Origin: JAXLYX01 sp046351215
GTDB taxonomy: Bacteria; Myxococcota_A; Polyangia; Polyangiales; Houyiibacteriaceae
Assembly: GCA_046351215.1 (NCBI GenBank)
Contig: JAXLYX010000024.1
Location: 1-64,000 of the forward strand
Direction: 5' to 3'
DNA: 64,000 bases
Shown: positions 28,952-36,910 of the stretch, piece after piece
How the letters are laid out: each line of letters starts with the position of its first letter
Numbering within the stretch: position 1 is the first letter of the stretch
Notes under the pieces: model-generated
The model's database searches: none
Told to the model about the DNA's origin: nothing
The model's input: only the letters and a program-made list of their open reading frames with translations
Translations under genes and position numbers: made by a program

Positions 28952-30259
28952 ATGGCGCGGAAGATCGAGATGACGTGGAGGTGCTCGGCGTGCGGACGCC
29001 AGAACCTCGGTCGGTTCAAGGTCTGTCAGGGATGCGGCGATCCCAAGGACGCGAGCGAGCGGTACGAGATGCCGTCCGACACCACGGCCGCTCCGACCGT
29101 CACGGATCCCACGTTGCTCCGGATGGCGAACGCCGGACCGGATTGGCGGTGCGCCTATTGCGGCAGCGACCAGCGGCGCTCCGACGATTCCTGCGCCCGC
29201 TGCGGAGCCCCGAGCCGCGAGGGCGTGAGCGTGCGCGAGGCCGCGAGGCCGCTCCCACCCGTCGTCGAGGGGCGGACCGCCTTCGGAGGATTCGGGCTCC
29301 CACCCTTCGGCGGGGGAGCGGGGCCGGGGAGCACGGGAGCCGCGCCCGCGTTCGGCCTCGCCTACGAGGGGACCCGCTCGCTCCGGAAATGGATGCCTCG
29401 CAACCCGTTCGCGTTCGCGGTGGTCGCGCTCTCCATCGTGTTCTGGGGCTGCATCGCCGGCGGCGCCTACCTCGACTGGCGAGCGCATCGTCCGCGGGAC
29501 GCCGTCGTCGCGCGCGTGGCGTGGACGCGTGACGTGCACGTCGACCGCTACCACGTCTTCGATCGCGAGGGCTTCGCCGAGCAGCTCCCGCGCGATGCGT
29601 TCGACGTGCGCGACCTCGGGCAGCGCCACCACCACGACGAGCAGATCCTCGATCACTACGAGACCGAGTCGTACACGGAAGAGGTGCAGGACGGCTACGA
29701 CACCGAGACCTACACCGAGCAGGTGTCGTGCGGTCAGGACTGCACCTCGGAGCCCCAGAGCTGCCACGAGGTCTGCTCGAGCGACGACAACGGCTTCGCC
29801 TCCTGCCACGACGTCTGCAGCGGCGGCGGCCAGTCGTGCACGACGCGTTACTGCACCGAGACCCGCACGCGGCAGACGCCTCGGTACCGGACCGAGTACC
29901 GGACACGCCAGGTGCCGCGGTACCGGTACGAGCCGCGCTACGCGACCGCCTTCGCCTACCGCGTGTGGGATTGGGGCGAGGATCGCGTGCTGCACGCCGA
30001 GGGGCATGCGACGCGCGACCTCGCCTGGCCGAGCGACGACCGGATCCACCTCGGCGTCGGTCTCGCCGACGGAGAGCGCGAGCGCGAGCGGCGGAGCGAG
30101 ACGTTCACCGTCGTGCTGCGCGACGAGGACGGCCGCGAGTACTCCCTGTCCCCGACGAGCGAGGCCGAGTTCGAGCGCTGGCCCCTCGGCGTCCGTCGGC
30201 GCATCCGCATCGATGCGAGCGGTCGCCCCGTCCCGGTCGATGCCCGGGCGGCGCGCTGA
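28952..30259 (+). CDS. Zinc-ribbon membrane protein with Tyr/Arg-rich and Cys-rich exterior
   Basis: A 435-residue protein I cannot place. Order: two zinc-finger-like modules (CSACGRQN...CQGCG about residues 10-29 and CAYCGSDQ...CARCG about 66-83), a Gly/Pro linker, one membrane helix (about 152-172), then an outer region. That region has His/Asp-rich and Tyr-Glu-Thr repeats (YETESYTEEV, YDTETYTEQV), a Cys cluster (about ten Cys within 60 residues) and TRQTPRYRTEYRTRQVPRYRYEPRY, followed by a final beta-rich domain. The N-in topology puts the zinc modules in the cytoplasm. Likely envelope sensor or metal-linked protein; no named function. Confidence 0.72.
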   Translation: MARKIEMTWRCSACGRQNLGRFKVCQGCGDPKDASERYEMPSDTTAAPTVTDPTLLRMANAGPDWRCAYCGSDQRRSDDSCARCGAPSREGVSVREAARPLPPVVEGRTAFGGFGLPPFGGGAGPGSTGAAPAFGLAYEGTRSLRKWMPRNPFAFAVVALSIVFWGCIAGGAYLDWRAHRPRDAVVARVAWTRDVHVDRYHVFDREGFAEQLPRDAFDVRDLGQRHHHDEQILDHYETESYTEEVQDGYDTETYTEQVSCGQDCTSEPQSCHEVCSSDDNGFASCHDVCSGGGQSCTTRYCTETRTRQTPRYRTEYRTRQVPRYRYEPRYATAFAYRVWDWGEDRVLHAEGHATRDLAWPSDDRIHLGVGLADGERERERRSETFTVVLRDEDGREYSLSPTSEAEFERWPLGVRRRIRIDASGRPVPVDARAAR

Positions 30260-30332
30260 GGGGGCCCGACCGCCGCTCGCGTCGCTCGTCGCTGGCGGGA
30301 ACCCTTCGCGTGCTGGATGATCCAGGAATCCG

Positions 30333-31658
30333 ATGTCGCGTGCCGTCTTCGTCGTCTCGTCGTGGTTGCTCCTCGTCTCGACCGTCGCCGGGCAGGAGGG
30401 GGAGCCGAGCCCCCCTGTCGCCCCCGAGCAGGCCACCTGGCCCGAGCCGCCCTTCGACGCGTGGGTGAACGCGGACGACGTCTACCTCCCGCCGAGCGCG
30501 TCGCGCATGTGGCCTTCGGTCGGGCTGCTCCGACGCGGCGACGTCGTCCGCGTCGCGCGCTGCGTCCCCTCCTGCGACGCGCCACGCGCGTGGGCGGAGC
30601 TCGAGCCCTTCGGGGCCGCCCGACTGCTCCGCCTCGCTCCGATGCCGCGGCCGGAGGCGGCGGTCTGGGAGGCCTCGCACGATCCCTACGTCTATGCGCG
30701 CGTGCAGCGCGGCGGCGCCGACGCCCACGTCGCTCCGGATCCCGACTCGCCCGTCGTCGAGCACCATCGGACGAACGACATCCTCGCGTTCCGGACCGGC
30801 GACGAGGCGCCCGAGGGATGGCTGCGGCGGCCGGACGGCACGTACATCTCCCTCGAGCGCGTGAAGCCCGAGACCCCGAGCACGTTCGAGGGGTGGCACG
30901 ACCCTCCGCCGACCTTCGCGTTCGTCCGACGGCAGACGCCGCTCGTCGCCGACGACGGCACGAGCCGTCTCGTCGAGCGCTACGAGCGCTTCGAGGTGCT
31001 CGGGATCGAACCCGACGGACGCGTGCGCGTGCCCGGCGGGACGCTCGCCCGCCTCGACGTCCGGCTCGGGCGCCGTCGCGATCGCGATCCTCGATGGCCC
31101 ACCGATCTCCGTTGGATCCACATCGATCTCGATCAGCAGGTGCTGACCGCGTACGAGGGCGATCGGCTGATCTTCGCGACGATGGTGTCGACCGGCCGCA
31201 AGCGACGCGCCACGCCGGAGGGCTTCTTCTCCGTGCGCCGGAAGATCTGGCACACGCGCATGCGCGGGGCCGGAGGCTCGGGGGATCCGTACTTCGTCGA
31301 TCAGGTCCCGTGGGTCCAGTACCTCACGCAGAGCGTCGCCCTCCACGGCGCGTTCTGGCACGACCGGTTCGGTCAGCAGCTCTCGCACGGCTGCATCAAC
31401 CTGGCGTTCGCCGACGCGCGCTTCCTCTTCGAGTGGTCGCCCCCTGACATCCCCGAGGGATGGCTGGCCGTCCATCCGGCCGGAGCCGGGCTCCCGTCGG
31501 TGCGCGTGCGCATCGAGCGCCTCGAGCGCGGCTTCCGGCCCGGGAGCGAGGTGGAGGTGGCCGCGCAGGCGGCGCCGGCCCCGGCCGTGGAGCCCCCGGC
31601 GCCGGTCCCGGCCGTGGCGCCTCCGGTCACCCCGCCCGTCGACGTCCCACCTCCCTGA
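30333..31658 (+). CDS. L,D-transpeptidase (YkuD domain) with signal peptide
   Basis: A 441-residue exported enzyme that likely cross-links peptidoglycan or attaches proteins to it. Signal peptide at residues 1-20. A middle region with SH3-like segments (near 45-100 and 120-180) precedes the YkuD domain: IHIDLDQQVLTAYEG at about 267, His338 in HGAFWH and the catalytic LSHGCINL with His352 and Cys354. The C-terminus is a Pro/Ala/Val-rich tail. The ATG at 30333 has AGGA 6 bases upstream and an adjacent palindrome at 30313-30325. Confidence 0.93.
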   Translation: MSRAVFVVSSWLLLVSTVAGQEGEPSPPVAPEQATWPEPPFDAWVNADDVYLPPSASRMWPSVGLLRRGDVVRVARCVPSCDAPRAWAELEPFGAARLLRLAPMPRPEAAVWEASHDPYVYARVQRGGADAHVAPDPDSPVVEHHRTNDILAFRTGDEAPEGWLRRPDGTYISLERVKPETPSTFEGWHDPPPTFAFVRRQTPLVADDGTSRLVERYERFEVLGIEPDGRVRVPGGTLARLDVRLGRRRDRDPRWPTDLRWIHIDLDQQVLTAYEGDRLIFATMVSTGRKRRATPEGFFSVRRKIWHTRMRGAGGSGDPYFVDQVPWVQYLTQSVALHGAFWHDRFGQQLSHGCINLAFADARFLFEWSPPDIPEGWLAVHPAGAGLPSVRVRIERLERGFRPGSEVEVAAQAAPAPAVEPPAPVPAVAPPVTPPVDVPPP

Positions 31659-31700
31659 GGTGAACGGGGTCGTGATACCCATGCGGGAGGAGGTCCGACG

Positions 31701-32207
31701 ATGAAGTTCCACGTCGAGCACGTCATCCCGGGGATCGCGCCGGAGGACTACGAGAAGCTCTACTTCGACGAGCCGTTCGGCATCGCGCTCTGCAAGGAGG
31801 TGAGGCTCCTCCGCACTCTCGAGAAGCTCGAGCGCGACGAGAAGCGCGTCGTGCGGCACGTCACCTGCGAGCCCGAGGGGCGCCAGATCCCGGCGCCGGT
31901 CGCGAAGATCCTCGGTGGAGCACGGATCGCCTACACCGAGGAGCTCTCCTACACGTGGGGATCGTTCCACGGCACCTGGCGCACGGTCGCGTCGCTGCTC
32001 ACGGACAAGGTCTCCTCGCACGGCACGGTCGACTTCGTCCGGGTGCCGGAGGGCACGAAGCGCGTCGTCGACGGCGAGGTCGAGGTCCGTCTCTTCGGCG
32101 TCGGGGGCGTGGTCGAGCGCTTCATCGTCGCCGACGTCGAGAAGAGCTATGCCGACGCGGCGGAGTTCACGAACCGCTGGCTGCGCGAGCGGGGCCGCGG
32201 GGGCTGA
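31701..32207 (+). CDS. DUF2505 (SRPBCC-like) protein
   Basis: A 168-residue soluble protein matching the DUF2505 family, a START/SRPBCC-type hydrophobic-pocket fold: MKFHVEHVIPG, then EVRLLRTLEKLERDEKRVVRHVTCEP and a final long helix YADAAEFTNRWLRERG. Function unknown. GGAGGAGG upstream gives a strong ribosome site for the ATG at 31701. The small membrane protein gene follows after 20 bases. Confidence 0.85.
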   Translation: MKFHVEHVIPGIAPEDYEKLYFDEPFGIALCKEVRLLRTLEKLERDEKRVVRHVTCEPEGRQIPAPVAKILGGARIAYTEELSYTWGSFHGTWRTVASLLTDKVSSHGTVDFVRVPEGTKRVVDGEVEVRLFGVGGVVERFIVADVEKSYADAAEFTNRWLRERGRGG

Positions 32208-32227
32208 TCCGTGGTAGGGGATCGCAC

Positions 32228-32452
32228 ATGAGCGAAGCCCCGACGCCCCCCGAGCAGACCCCGGCCGACGACTCGAGCCAGGGCTTCCTGCCCATCGTGC
32301 TCGGGGGCGCGATCTTCGCGATCGCCATCGTCGGTCTCGCCATCGCGCTCGGTCTCACGCACGAGCTGCCGCGCCCGGGAAGCGTCCGCACCTCGCCGGC
32401 GCCCGGCCCGGCCTCGGTCGTCGGACGCGACGAGGGCGACTCGACACACTGA
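32228..32452 (+). CDS. Small single-span membrane protein
   Basis: A 74-residue protein with an acidic N-terminus, one hydrophobic span (about residues 21-43) and a short Pro/Ser-rich tail. TAGGGG 7 bases before the ATG could be a -10 box or part of a ribosome site. No family recognised; it may be a fragment of an envelope complex. Placed after DUF2505 gene and converging on the phosphatase-like gene. Confidence 0.6.
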   Translation: MSEAPTPPEQTPADDSSQGFLPIVLGGAIFAIAIVGLAIALGLTHELPRPGSVRTSPAPGPASVVGRDEGDSTH

Positions 32453-32474
32453 GCCGCGGAGGCGCTCTCGCCGC

Positions 32475-32918
32475 TCAGCCCGCGGGCAGGCCGCGGTCGC
32501 GGAGGCGGAGCAGGATCTCCTCGACGTCCTCGCGGGCCGCGCGGAAGGTCTCGATCGCCATCGCGCGGGAGAATTCCATCGCATGCAGCGCCGGATCGGG
32601 AACGGGCGCGTCGACCCACGGCTTCGTGCGCAGATGCTCCGGACGCACGTCCTCGGTGCAGAGCGTGATCACGACGTCGATCGCCTCGCTCTCCACGTCG
32701 AGGGCGGGGCGCGGGACGTGCCCGGAGATGTCGAGGCCGATCTCGCGCATCACCTCGACCGCGTACGGATGCGGCGCGCTCGCGGGATGCGCGCCCGCGC
32801 TCGAGACCCGGACGTCGGGTCCGAGCACGCGAGGGGCCAGGCCCTCGGCCATGGCGCTCCGCGCGGCGTTCGCGACGCAGAGGAAGAGCAGGTGCTTCCC
32901 TTCGAGGTGCCTCGACAT
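32475..32918 (-). CDS. Low-molecular-weight phosphatase / ArsC-like protein
   Basis: A 147-residue protein of the LMW-PTP/thioredoxin-linked arsenate reductase fold. P-loop CVANAARS at residues 14-21 matches C-x5-R-S; an Asp in PDPAL at about 108 may be the general acid. Cys87 (LCTED) lies at the place of ArsC's first resolving Cys, but the second one of the classical Cys triad is missing (no other Cys). So a phosphatase or an ArsC variant with a different resolving partner is possible. Same strand as the alkB locus but separated from it by a terminator-like stem. Confidence 0.78.
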   Translation of the reverse strand: MSRHLEGKHLLFLCVANAARSAMAEGLAPRVLGPDVRVSSAGAHPASAPHPYAVEVMREIGLDISGHVPRPALDVESEAIDVVITLCTEDVRPEHLRTKPWVDAPVPDPALHAMEFSRAMAIETFRAAREDVEEILLRLRDRGLPAG

Positions 32919-32984
32919 GCCCCGACCCTAGCGGAGGTGGAGCGGCCCTTCCAGGGGGGCGCCGGCCGGTCACCCGAACGCGGA

Positions 32985-33016
32985 CGAGCGCGGCCGCCCC
33001 GAGGCGACCGCGCTCG
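32985..33016 (-). terminator. Terminator hairpin after the alkB operon
   Basis: A 9-bp perfect stem CGAGCGCGG (32985-32993) with CCGCGCTCG (33008-33016), 14-base loop, starting 16 bases beyond the hydroxylase stop. No T tract. Confidence 0.6.
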
Positions 33017-33031
33017 CTCGAGCCCGTCCCC

Positions 33032-34246
33032 TCAGGCGGGAAGCGCCGCACCCGGCGCGGCGTTCCCCGCTCCGCGGGCGCCGTAGGTATGCTCGACGAG
33101 CCCGGAGAGGCCGCTCTCGGCGTTGGCGATTCCCGCGAGCTTCTTCTCCTCGGGCGACGCGTAGCGCTGATCCCACTCGATAAGCTTCGGGACCATCAGC
33201 CGGTGCCAGAGGGGCGGCACGAGCGTGAGGAAGATCGTCGAGAGGTAGCCGCTCACCATCATCGGCGCGTCCTGGTAGGGACGGAGATCCCAGAAGGGGA
33301 CCTCGCCCTGGGCGTGGTGGTGCGAGTGGCGCGTGAGGTTGAACGTCGCCCACGAGCTCATGCGCTTGTTCGAGTTCCACGAGTGGCGGGGCTGCACAGG
33401 CTGCCCTTCGAGCCGCACCACGCCGTAGTGCTCCATGTAGTTCACGATCTCGAGGATGACCTTCGCGCCGGCGGCCATGCCGAGGAAGAAGAGCACGCCC
33501 TTCCATCCCGAGACGAGGAACGAGGCGACGGCGATCGAGAGGCTCATGAGCTGGCCGCGGAGGAAGGCGTTGTGGTGCGAGAAGACCGGGAGACGCTTCT
33601 TCACGAGGCGCTCCTTCTCGAGGTTCCACGCCGAGACGTTCGTGCGGATCGTCGCGAGCACGATCTGCGTGTACACGTTGCGGCCGCGCGGCGCGGTCGC
33701 CGGATCCTTCGTCGTGCCGACGTAGACGTGGTGACCGTAGACGTGCTCGGTCGCGAAGCCGACGTCCCAGCTGAAGGCGAGGAGCCAGCGGCCGACGAAC
33801 ATCGCCGCCTTGTCCCAGGTGCGATGCGTGAGCTCGTGCGCGACGAGCGTCGACATCAGCGTGACGTAGAGCGCGGCCGTGATGAAGCCGCCGACGTAGT
33901 CGAAGGGCGTGGTCGCGTTGCGCGCCGCGATCGCGTCGAAGCCGGAGACGCTCTGTACGAACGCGCCGTAGCCGAGCGGATCGCTCGTTCCCGACGAGGC
34001 GTGCCAGACCATCACGAAGCAGTAGAAGGCCGTGACGGGCAGCGAGAGGAAGAGCTGGAAGTTCAGGACGCCCGGATGGTGGAACTTCGGCTCGGTGACG
34101 TCGTCACCCATGAAGATGTCGCCGATCACGATGAGGAAGATGGCCGCGAGGAGGCCATACCACATCCAGTGACCGCCGAGCGTCGTCGCACCGAGAACGG
34201 GGACGGCGAGCAAGAGATAGAGCGTGTACTTCAGGTAGTGGAACAT
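33032..34246 (-). CDS. AlkB-type membrane-bound hydroxylase/desaturase
   Basis: A 404-residue integral-membrane di-iron enzyme of the alkane 1-monooxygenase/XylM family, expected to hydroxylate medium alkanes or similar chains at the membrane. The histidine clusters are complete: HELTH (137-141), EHVYGHH (167-173), NYMEHYG (269-275) and RHSHHHA (306-312), with about six hydrophobic spans. The fourth cluster has an extra His compared with RHSDHHA-type motifs. It is encoded 18 bases after its reductase gene and ends at the hairpin at 32985. The substrate cannot be read; fatty acid or xylene-like substrates remain possible. Confidence 0.93.
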   Translation of the reverse strand: MFHYLKYTLYLLLAVPVLGATTLGGHWMWYGLLAAIFLIVIGDIFMGDDVTEPKFHHPGVLNFQLFLSLPVTAFYCFVMVWHASSGTSDPLGYGAFVQSVSGFDAIAARNATTPFDYVGGFITAALYVTLMSTLVAHELTHRTWDKAAMFVGRWLLAFSWDVGFATEHVYGHHVYVGTTKDPATAPRGRNVYTQIVLATIRTNVSAWNLEKERLVKKRLPVFSHHNAFLRGQLMSLSIAVASFLVSGWKGVLFFLGMAAGAKVILEIVNYMEHYGVVRLEGQPVQPRHSWNSNKRMSSWATFNLTRHSHHHAQGEVPFWDLRPYQDAPMMVSGYLSTIFLTLVPPLWHRLMVPKLIEWDQRYASPEEKKLAGIANAESGLSGLVEHTYGARGAGNAAPGAALPA

Positions 34247-34264
34247 CGCGTCCTCCGTGAATCC

Positions 34265-35326
34265 TCACGCCACCTTCTTCGCGAGGTGGCTCTGGTCCAG
34301 GAACTTGTCGAAGAAGATCCGGTCGGCCCGGAGGCCGAACCGCTCGAGCTCCGCGATCGCCGCGTCGATCATCGGCGGGGGACCGCAGAGGTAGGCTTCG
34401 GCCCCGGCGTCGACGTGGGGCTCGATCTGCGAGGTCACGAGACCCCGCGCGCCCTGCCAGGCGCTGTCCGCGGGCTCGTGGGAGAGCACGGGGACGAAGA
34501 CGAAGGGGCCGCTCCAGCTCCGCCGGATCGCCTCGATGGCGTCGACCTCGTAGAGGTCCGCCTGCGTGCGCGCGCCGAAGAGGAAGACCACCGGGCGATC
34601 GCACTTCGTCGACGCCGCGTCCTCGAGGAGCGCACGGATCGGAGCGAGCCCCGAGCCTCCGGCGATGGCGAGGATTGGACGCGCCGAGGTGTGGAGGCGG
34701 AAGTCGCCGAAGGGGCCCTCGACCACGACCGACGCGCCCTCGCACGCGCCCTTCGCGAGGAAGGGCGAGAGCATCCCGCCCGGGACCTCGCGCACGAAGA
34801 ACGAGACTTCCGACGTGCCGCCCGAGGGGCAGGCGCGTGCGAACGAGTAGGAGCGGTCCGCCTCTCCGATCGACGGAACGGAGAGCCGCGCGTACTGCCC
34901 CGCCGTGTACGTGATCGGGCGGTCGAGCGAGACGACGAGCTCGGCGATGTCGTGCGTGAGCGGACGGCGGCGCGCGATCGTCCCCTTCGCCTGGATCACG
35001 GGATGGGAGGCGGCGCCGGTCTCGAGCCGATCGACGACGATCTTCACGCTCGTCTTCGGCACGCTCTGGCAGGCGAGGACGTAGCCCTTCTCGAGGTCCT
35101 CGGCGGAGAGGACGTAGGCGCTCTCCGTGAGCTCGTCGACCTTGCCCTCGACGAGGCGGCACTTGCAGGTGCCGCAGCCACCGACGCGACAATCGTTCGG
35201 GAAGCGGATGCCCTCGCGGAGCGCGGCCTTGAGGATCGTCTCCTTGCCGTCGAGGGAGATGGGCGAGTCCACGCCCTCGATGGTCAGCGTGCGAGCCTTC
35301 TTCTTGCCGAACAGGAAGTCGAACAT
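34265..35326 (-). CDS. Plant-type 2Fe-2S ferredoxin/FAD reductase for the hydroxylase
   Basis: A 353-residue electron-transfer protein: 2Fe-2S domain (residues 10-95; Cys46, Cys51, Cys54, Cys86), FAD-binding domain (RSYSFARA as RxYS motif, near 185) and NAD domain (GGSGLAPIRALLED near 235, then YLCGPPPMID near 315). It matches phenol-hydroxylase- and XylA-type reductases, giving NADH electrons to the adjacent AlkB enzyme; such a fused ferredoxin-reductase is less common than separate rubredoxin for AlkB. The ATG at 35326 has GGAGG upstream; first gene of the pair. Confidence 0.93.
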   Translation of the reverse strand: MFDFLFGKKKARTLTIEGVDSPISLDGKETILKAALREGIRFPNDCRVGGCGTCKCRLVEGKVDELTESAYVLSAEDLEKGYVLACQSVPKTSVKIVVDRLETGAASHPVIQAKGTIARRRPLTHDIAELVVSLDRPITYTAGQYARLSVPSIGEADRSYSFARACPSGGTSEVSFFVREVPGGMLSPFLAKGACEGASVVVEGPFGDFRLHTSARPILAIAGGSGLAPIRALLEDAASTKCDRPVVFLFGARTQADLYEVDAIEAIRRSWSGPFVFVPVLSHEPADSAWQGARGLVTSQIEPHVDAGAEAYLCGPPPMIDAAIAELERFGLRADRIFFDKFLDQSHLAKKVA

Positions 35327-35421
35327 GGGCGGCCTCCGCGACGGACGACCTCGCGCTCGCTGCGCGCACGGCCCCGTTCGCCTATGCTCGAAATGTCGGT
35401 ACGGGACGCACGAGGGGGCAG

Positions 35422-36516
35422 GTGGGCGGCAGACAGAAATCGGTGACTTCCGGCCAATCGGTGGATTCCGGCCGCGGCGAGCGAGCCGGCGATCCGCCCA
35501 GAAGGCGGAAATCACGGCGGAAGGAGCCGCTCGTCCCGATCCACTACTTCGAGAACCTCGCGGACTACGCCGAGCGTCGGGGGAGCTCCGGCGAGCGGCT
35601 CTTCCGCCGCGCGCGGATCGACTGGGAGCGTGCGCGAACGTCCGGCTTCGTCACCGCCGGCGAGTTCCGTTCGCTCCTGCTCGCGACCGAGGCGGAGACG
35701 GCGTCGCCTTGGTTCACGCTCGAGCTCGGCTGCACCCTCTCGCCCGCATCGCACGGTGCGCTCGGCCTCGCCGTGCTCGCCTCGGCCGATCTCCGCGAGG
35801 CGCTCTCGACGCTCGTCCGCTACATCCGGACACGCACTCCCCTCGTGCGTGTCGAGACGCACACGCGCGACGGCGTCGTGCACGTCCGCGTGTCCGACGC
35901 CGTCGTGCTCGGCGACGTCCAGCGGCTCGTGCACGAGCTCGTGCTCGGCACCGTGATCACGGCCCTCCGCGCGCTGACGGGCGATCGGTTCCGGGCGAGC
36001 GAGATCCGCGTCGCCTGGCCCGAGCCCCCGCTCGCCGTCCCGTACGAGCGCTTCCTCGTGGTGAAGAAGGTCGTCTTCGACGCGCCCCAGACCGAGATCC
36101 GCTTCGATGCGCACCAGCTCGATCTCGGCGTCCTGCTCGCGGACCGCACCGCGGCCCGCCTCGCGATCGAGAAGCTCGAGGGCGAGCTCCGCGAGCTCGA
36201 GGGCCGCATGGATCTCCGCGACCGCGTGCGCGAGCGACTGCTCAAGGACCGGGGGGCCATGCCGGATTGCGAACGCGTCGCGCGCGATCTCCACACCACG
36301 GAGCGGACCCTTCGTCGTCACCTCGCCGCGCTCGGCACGAGCTTCCACGAGATCGTCCAGACCACGCGCAAGGAGCTCGCGATCCACTACCTGAAGGACA
36401 CGGAGCTTCCCGTCGGGGAGATCGCGGAGCGCCTCGGCTACTCCGATCCCTCGAATTTCGGAGCGGCCTTCCGTGCGTGGACCGGCTCGAGCCCACGCGC
36501 CTACCGCAAGAGGTGA
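35422..36516 (+). CDS. AraC-family transcription regulator
   Basis: A 364-residue (from GTG 35422) regulator with an arabinose-binding-domain-like N-terminal part (HYFENLADYAERRG from residue 41) and a C-terminal AraC HTH (about 270-360: ERVARDLHTTERTLRRHL and EIAERLGYSDPSNFGAAFRAWTGSSPRAYRKR). Many such regulators control hydrocarbon operons; it is divergent from the reductase/hydroxylase genes. The start is uncertain: GTG codons at 35422, 35443 and 35461 all occur, and the last two sit inside two tandem 18-bp repeats that may be its operator. TATGCT at 35383 could be a -10 box. Confidence 0.88.
   Translation: MGGRQKSVTSGQSVDSGRGERAGDPPRRRKSRRKEPLVPIHYFENLADYAERRGSSGERLFRRARIDWERARTSGFVTAGEFRSLLLATEAETASPWFTLELGCTLSPASHGALGLAVLASADLREALSTLVRYIRTRTPLVRVETHTRDGVVHVRVSDAVVLGDVQRLVHELVLGTVITALRALTGDRFRASEIRVAWPEPPLAVPYERFLVVKKVVFDAPQTEIRFDAHQLDLGVLLADRTAARLAIEKLEGELRELEGRMDLRDRVRERLLKDRGAMPDCERVARDLHTTERTLRRHLAALGTSFHEIVQTTRKELAIHYLKDTELPVGEIAERLGYSDPSNFGAAFRAWTGSSPRAYRKR
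35438..35473. promoter_or_regulatory. Two tandem 18-bp direct repeats
   Basis: Repeats at 35438-35455 and 35456-35473 differ at 2 of 18 positions. Direct repeats of this length are typical of AraC-type half-sites. They overlap possible starts of the araC-like gene and face the divergent hydroxylase operon. Confidence 0.55.
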
Positions 36517-36547
36517 GGGCGGACCCGCTCTCGCGTATGCTCGGCGG

Positions 36548-36910
36548 ATGCGCGAGCTCGCGATCGTCGTGGGCATCCTCCTCGTCCTCTTCCTCCTGAG
36601 CTTCGCCTGGATGCTCCCCTGGGAGTCCGTGATGGAGCTCGGTGCCGTGCTCCTCTCCGTGGGGAGCGTGATCGGCGTGCCGACCGGGGTCTGGTACCAC
36701 GTGCTCCTCTACCGAGCGCTCGCGCCTCGCGGCGACCTCGAGCGCGGCTGGATCTGGAATCCCTTCCGCTTCCACGACCGGCTCCTCGAGGAAGAGCGAG
36801 GGCCCGTCACGTTCTTCGCGTACGCGGGAGGCCTCGGCTTCGTCGTCCTCGCGCTCGGGATCGTGCTGATCGTCGGATCGATGGCGCTCTTCTACCTGCG
36901 CACGCGCTGA
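36548..36910 (+). CDS. Uncharacterised small membrane protein
   Basis: A 120-residue inner-membrane protein with three hydrophobic segments (near 5-26, 32-53 and 91-115) and a middle cytoplasmic or periplasmic part rich in Arg/Trp (RGWIWNPFRFHDRLL). TATGCT (36536-36541) is 6 bases before the ATG, so the mRNA may be leaderless. The gene overlaps the convergent MocR gene by 19 bases at its 3' end. No family recognised. Confidence 0.65.
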   Translation: MRELAIVVGILLVLFLLSFAWMLPWESVMELGAVLLSVGSVIGVPTGVWYHVLLYRALAPRGDLERGWIWNPFRFHDRLLEEERGPVTFFAYAGGLGFVVLALGIVLIVGSMALFYLRTR

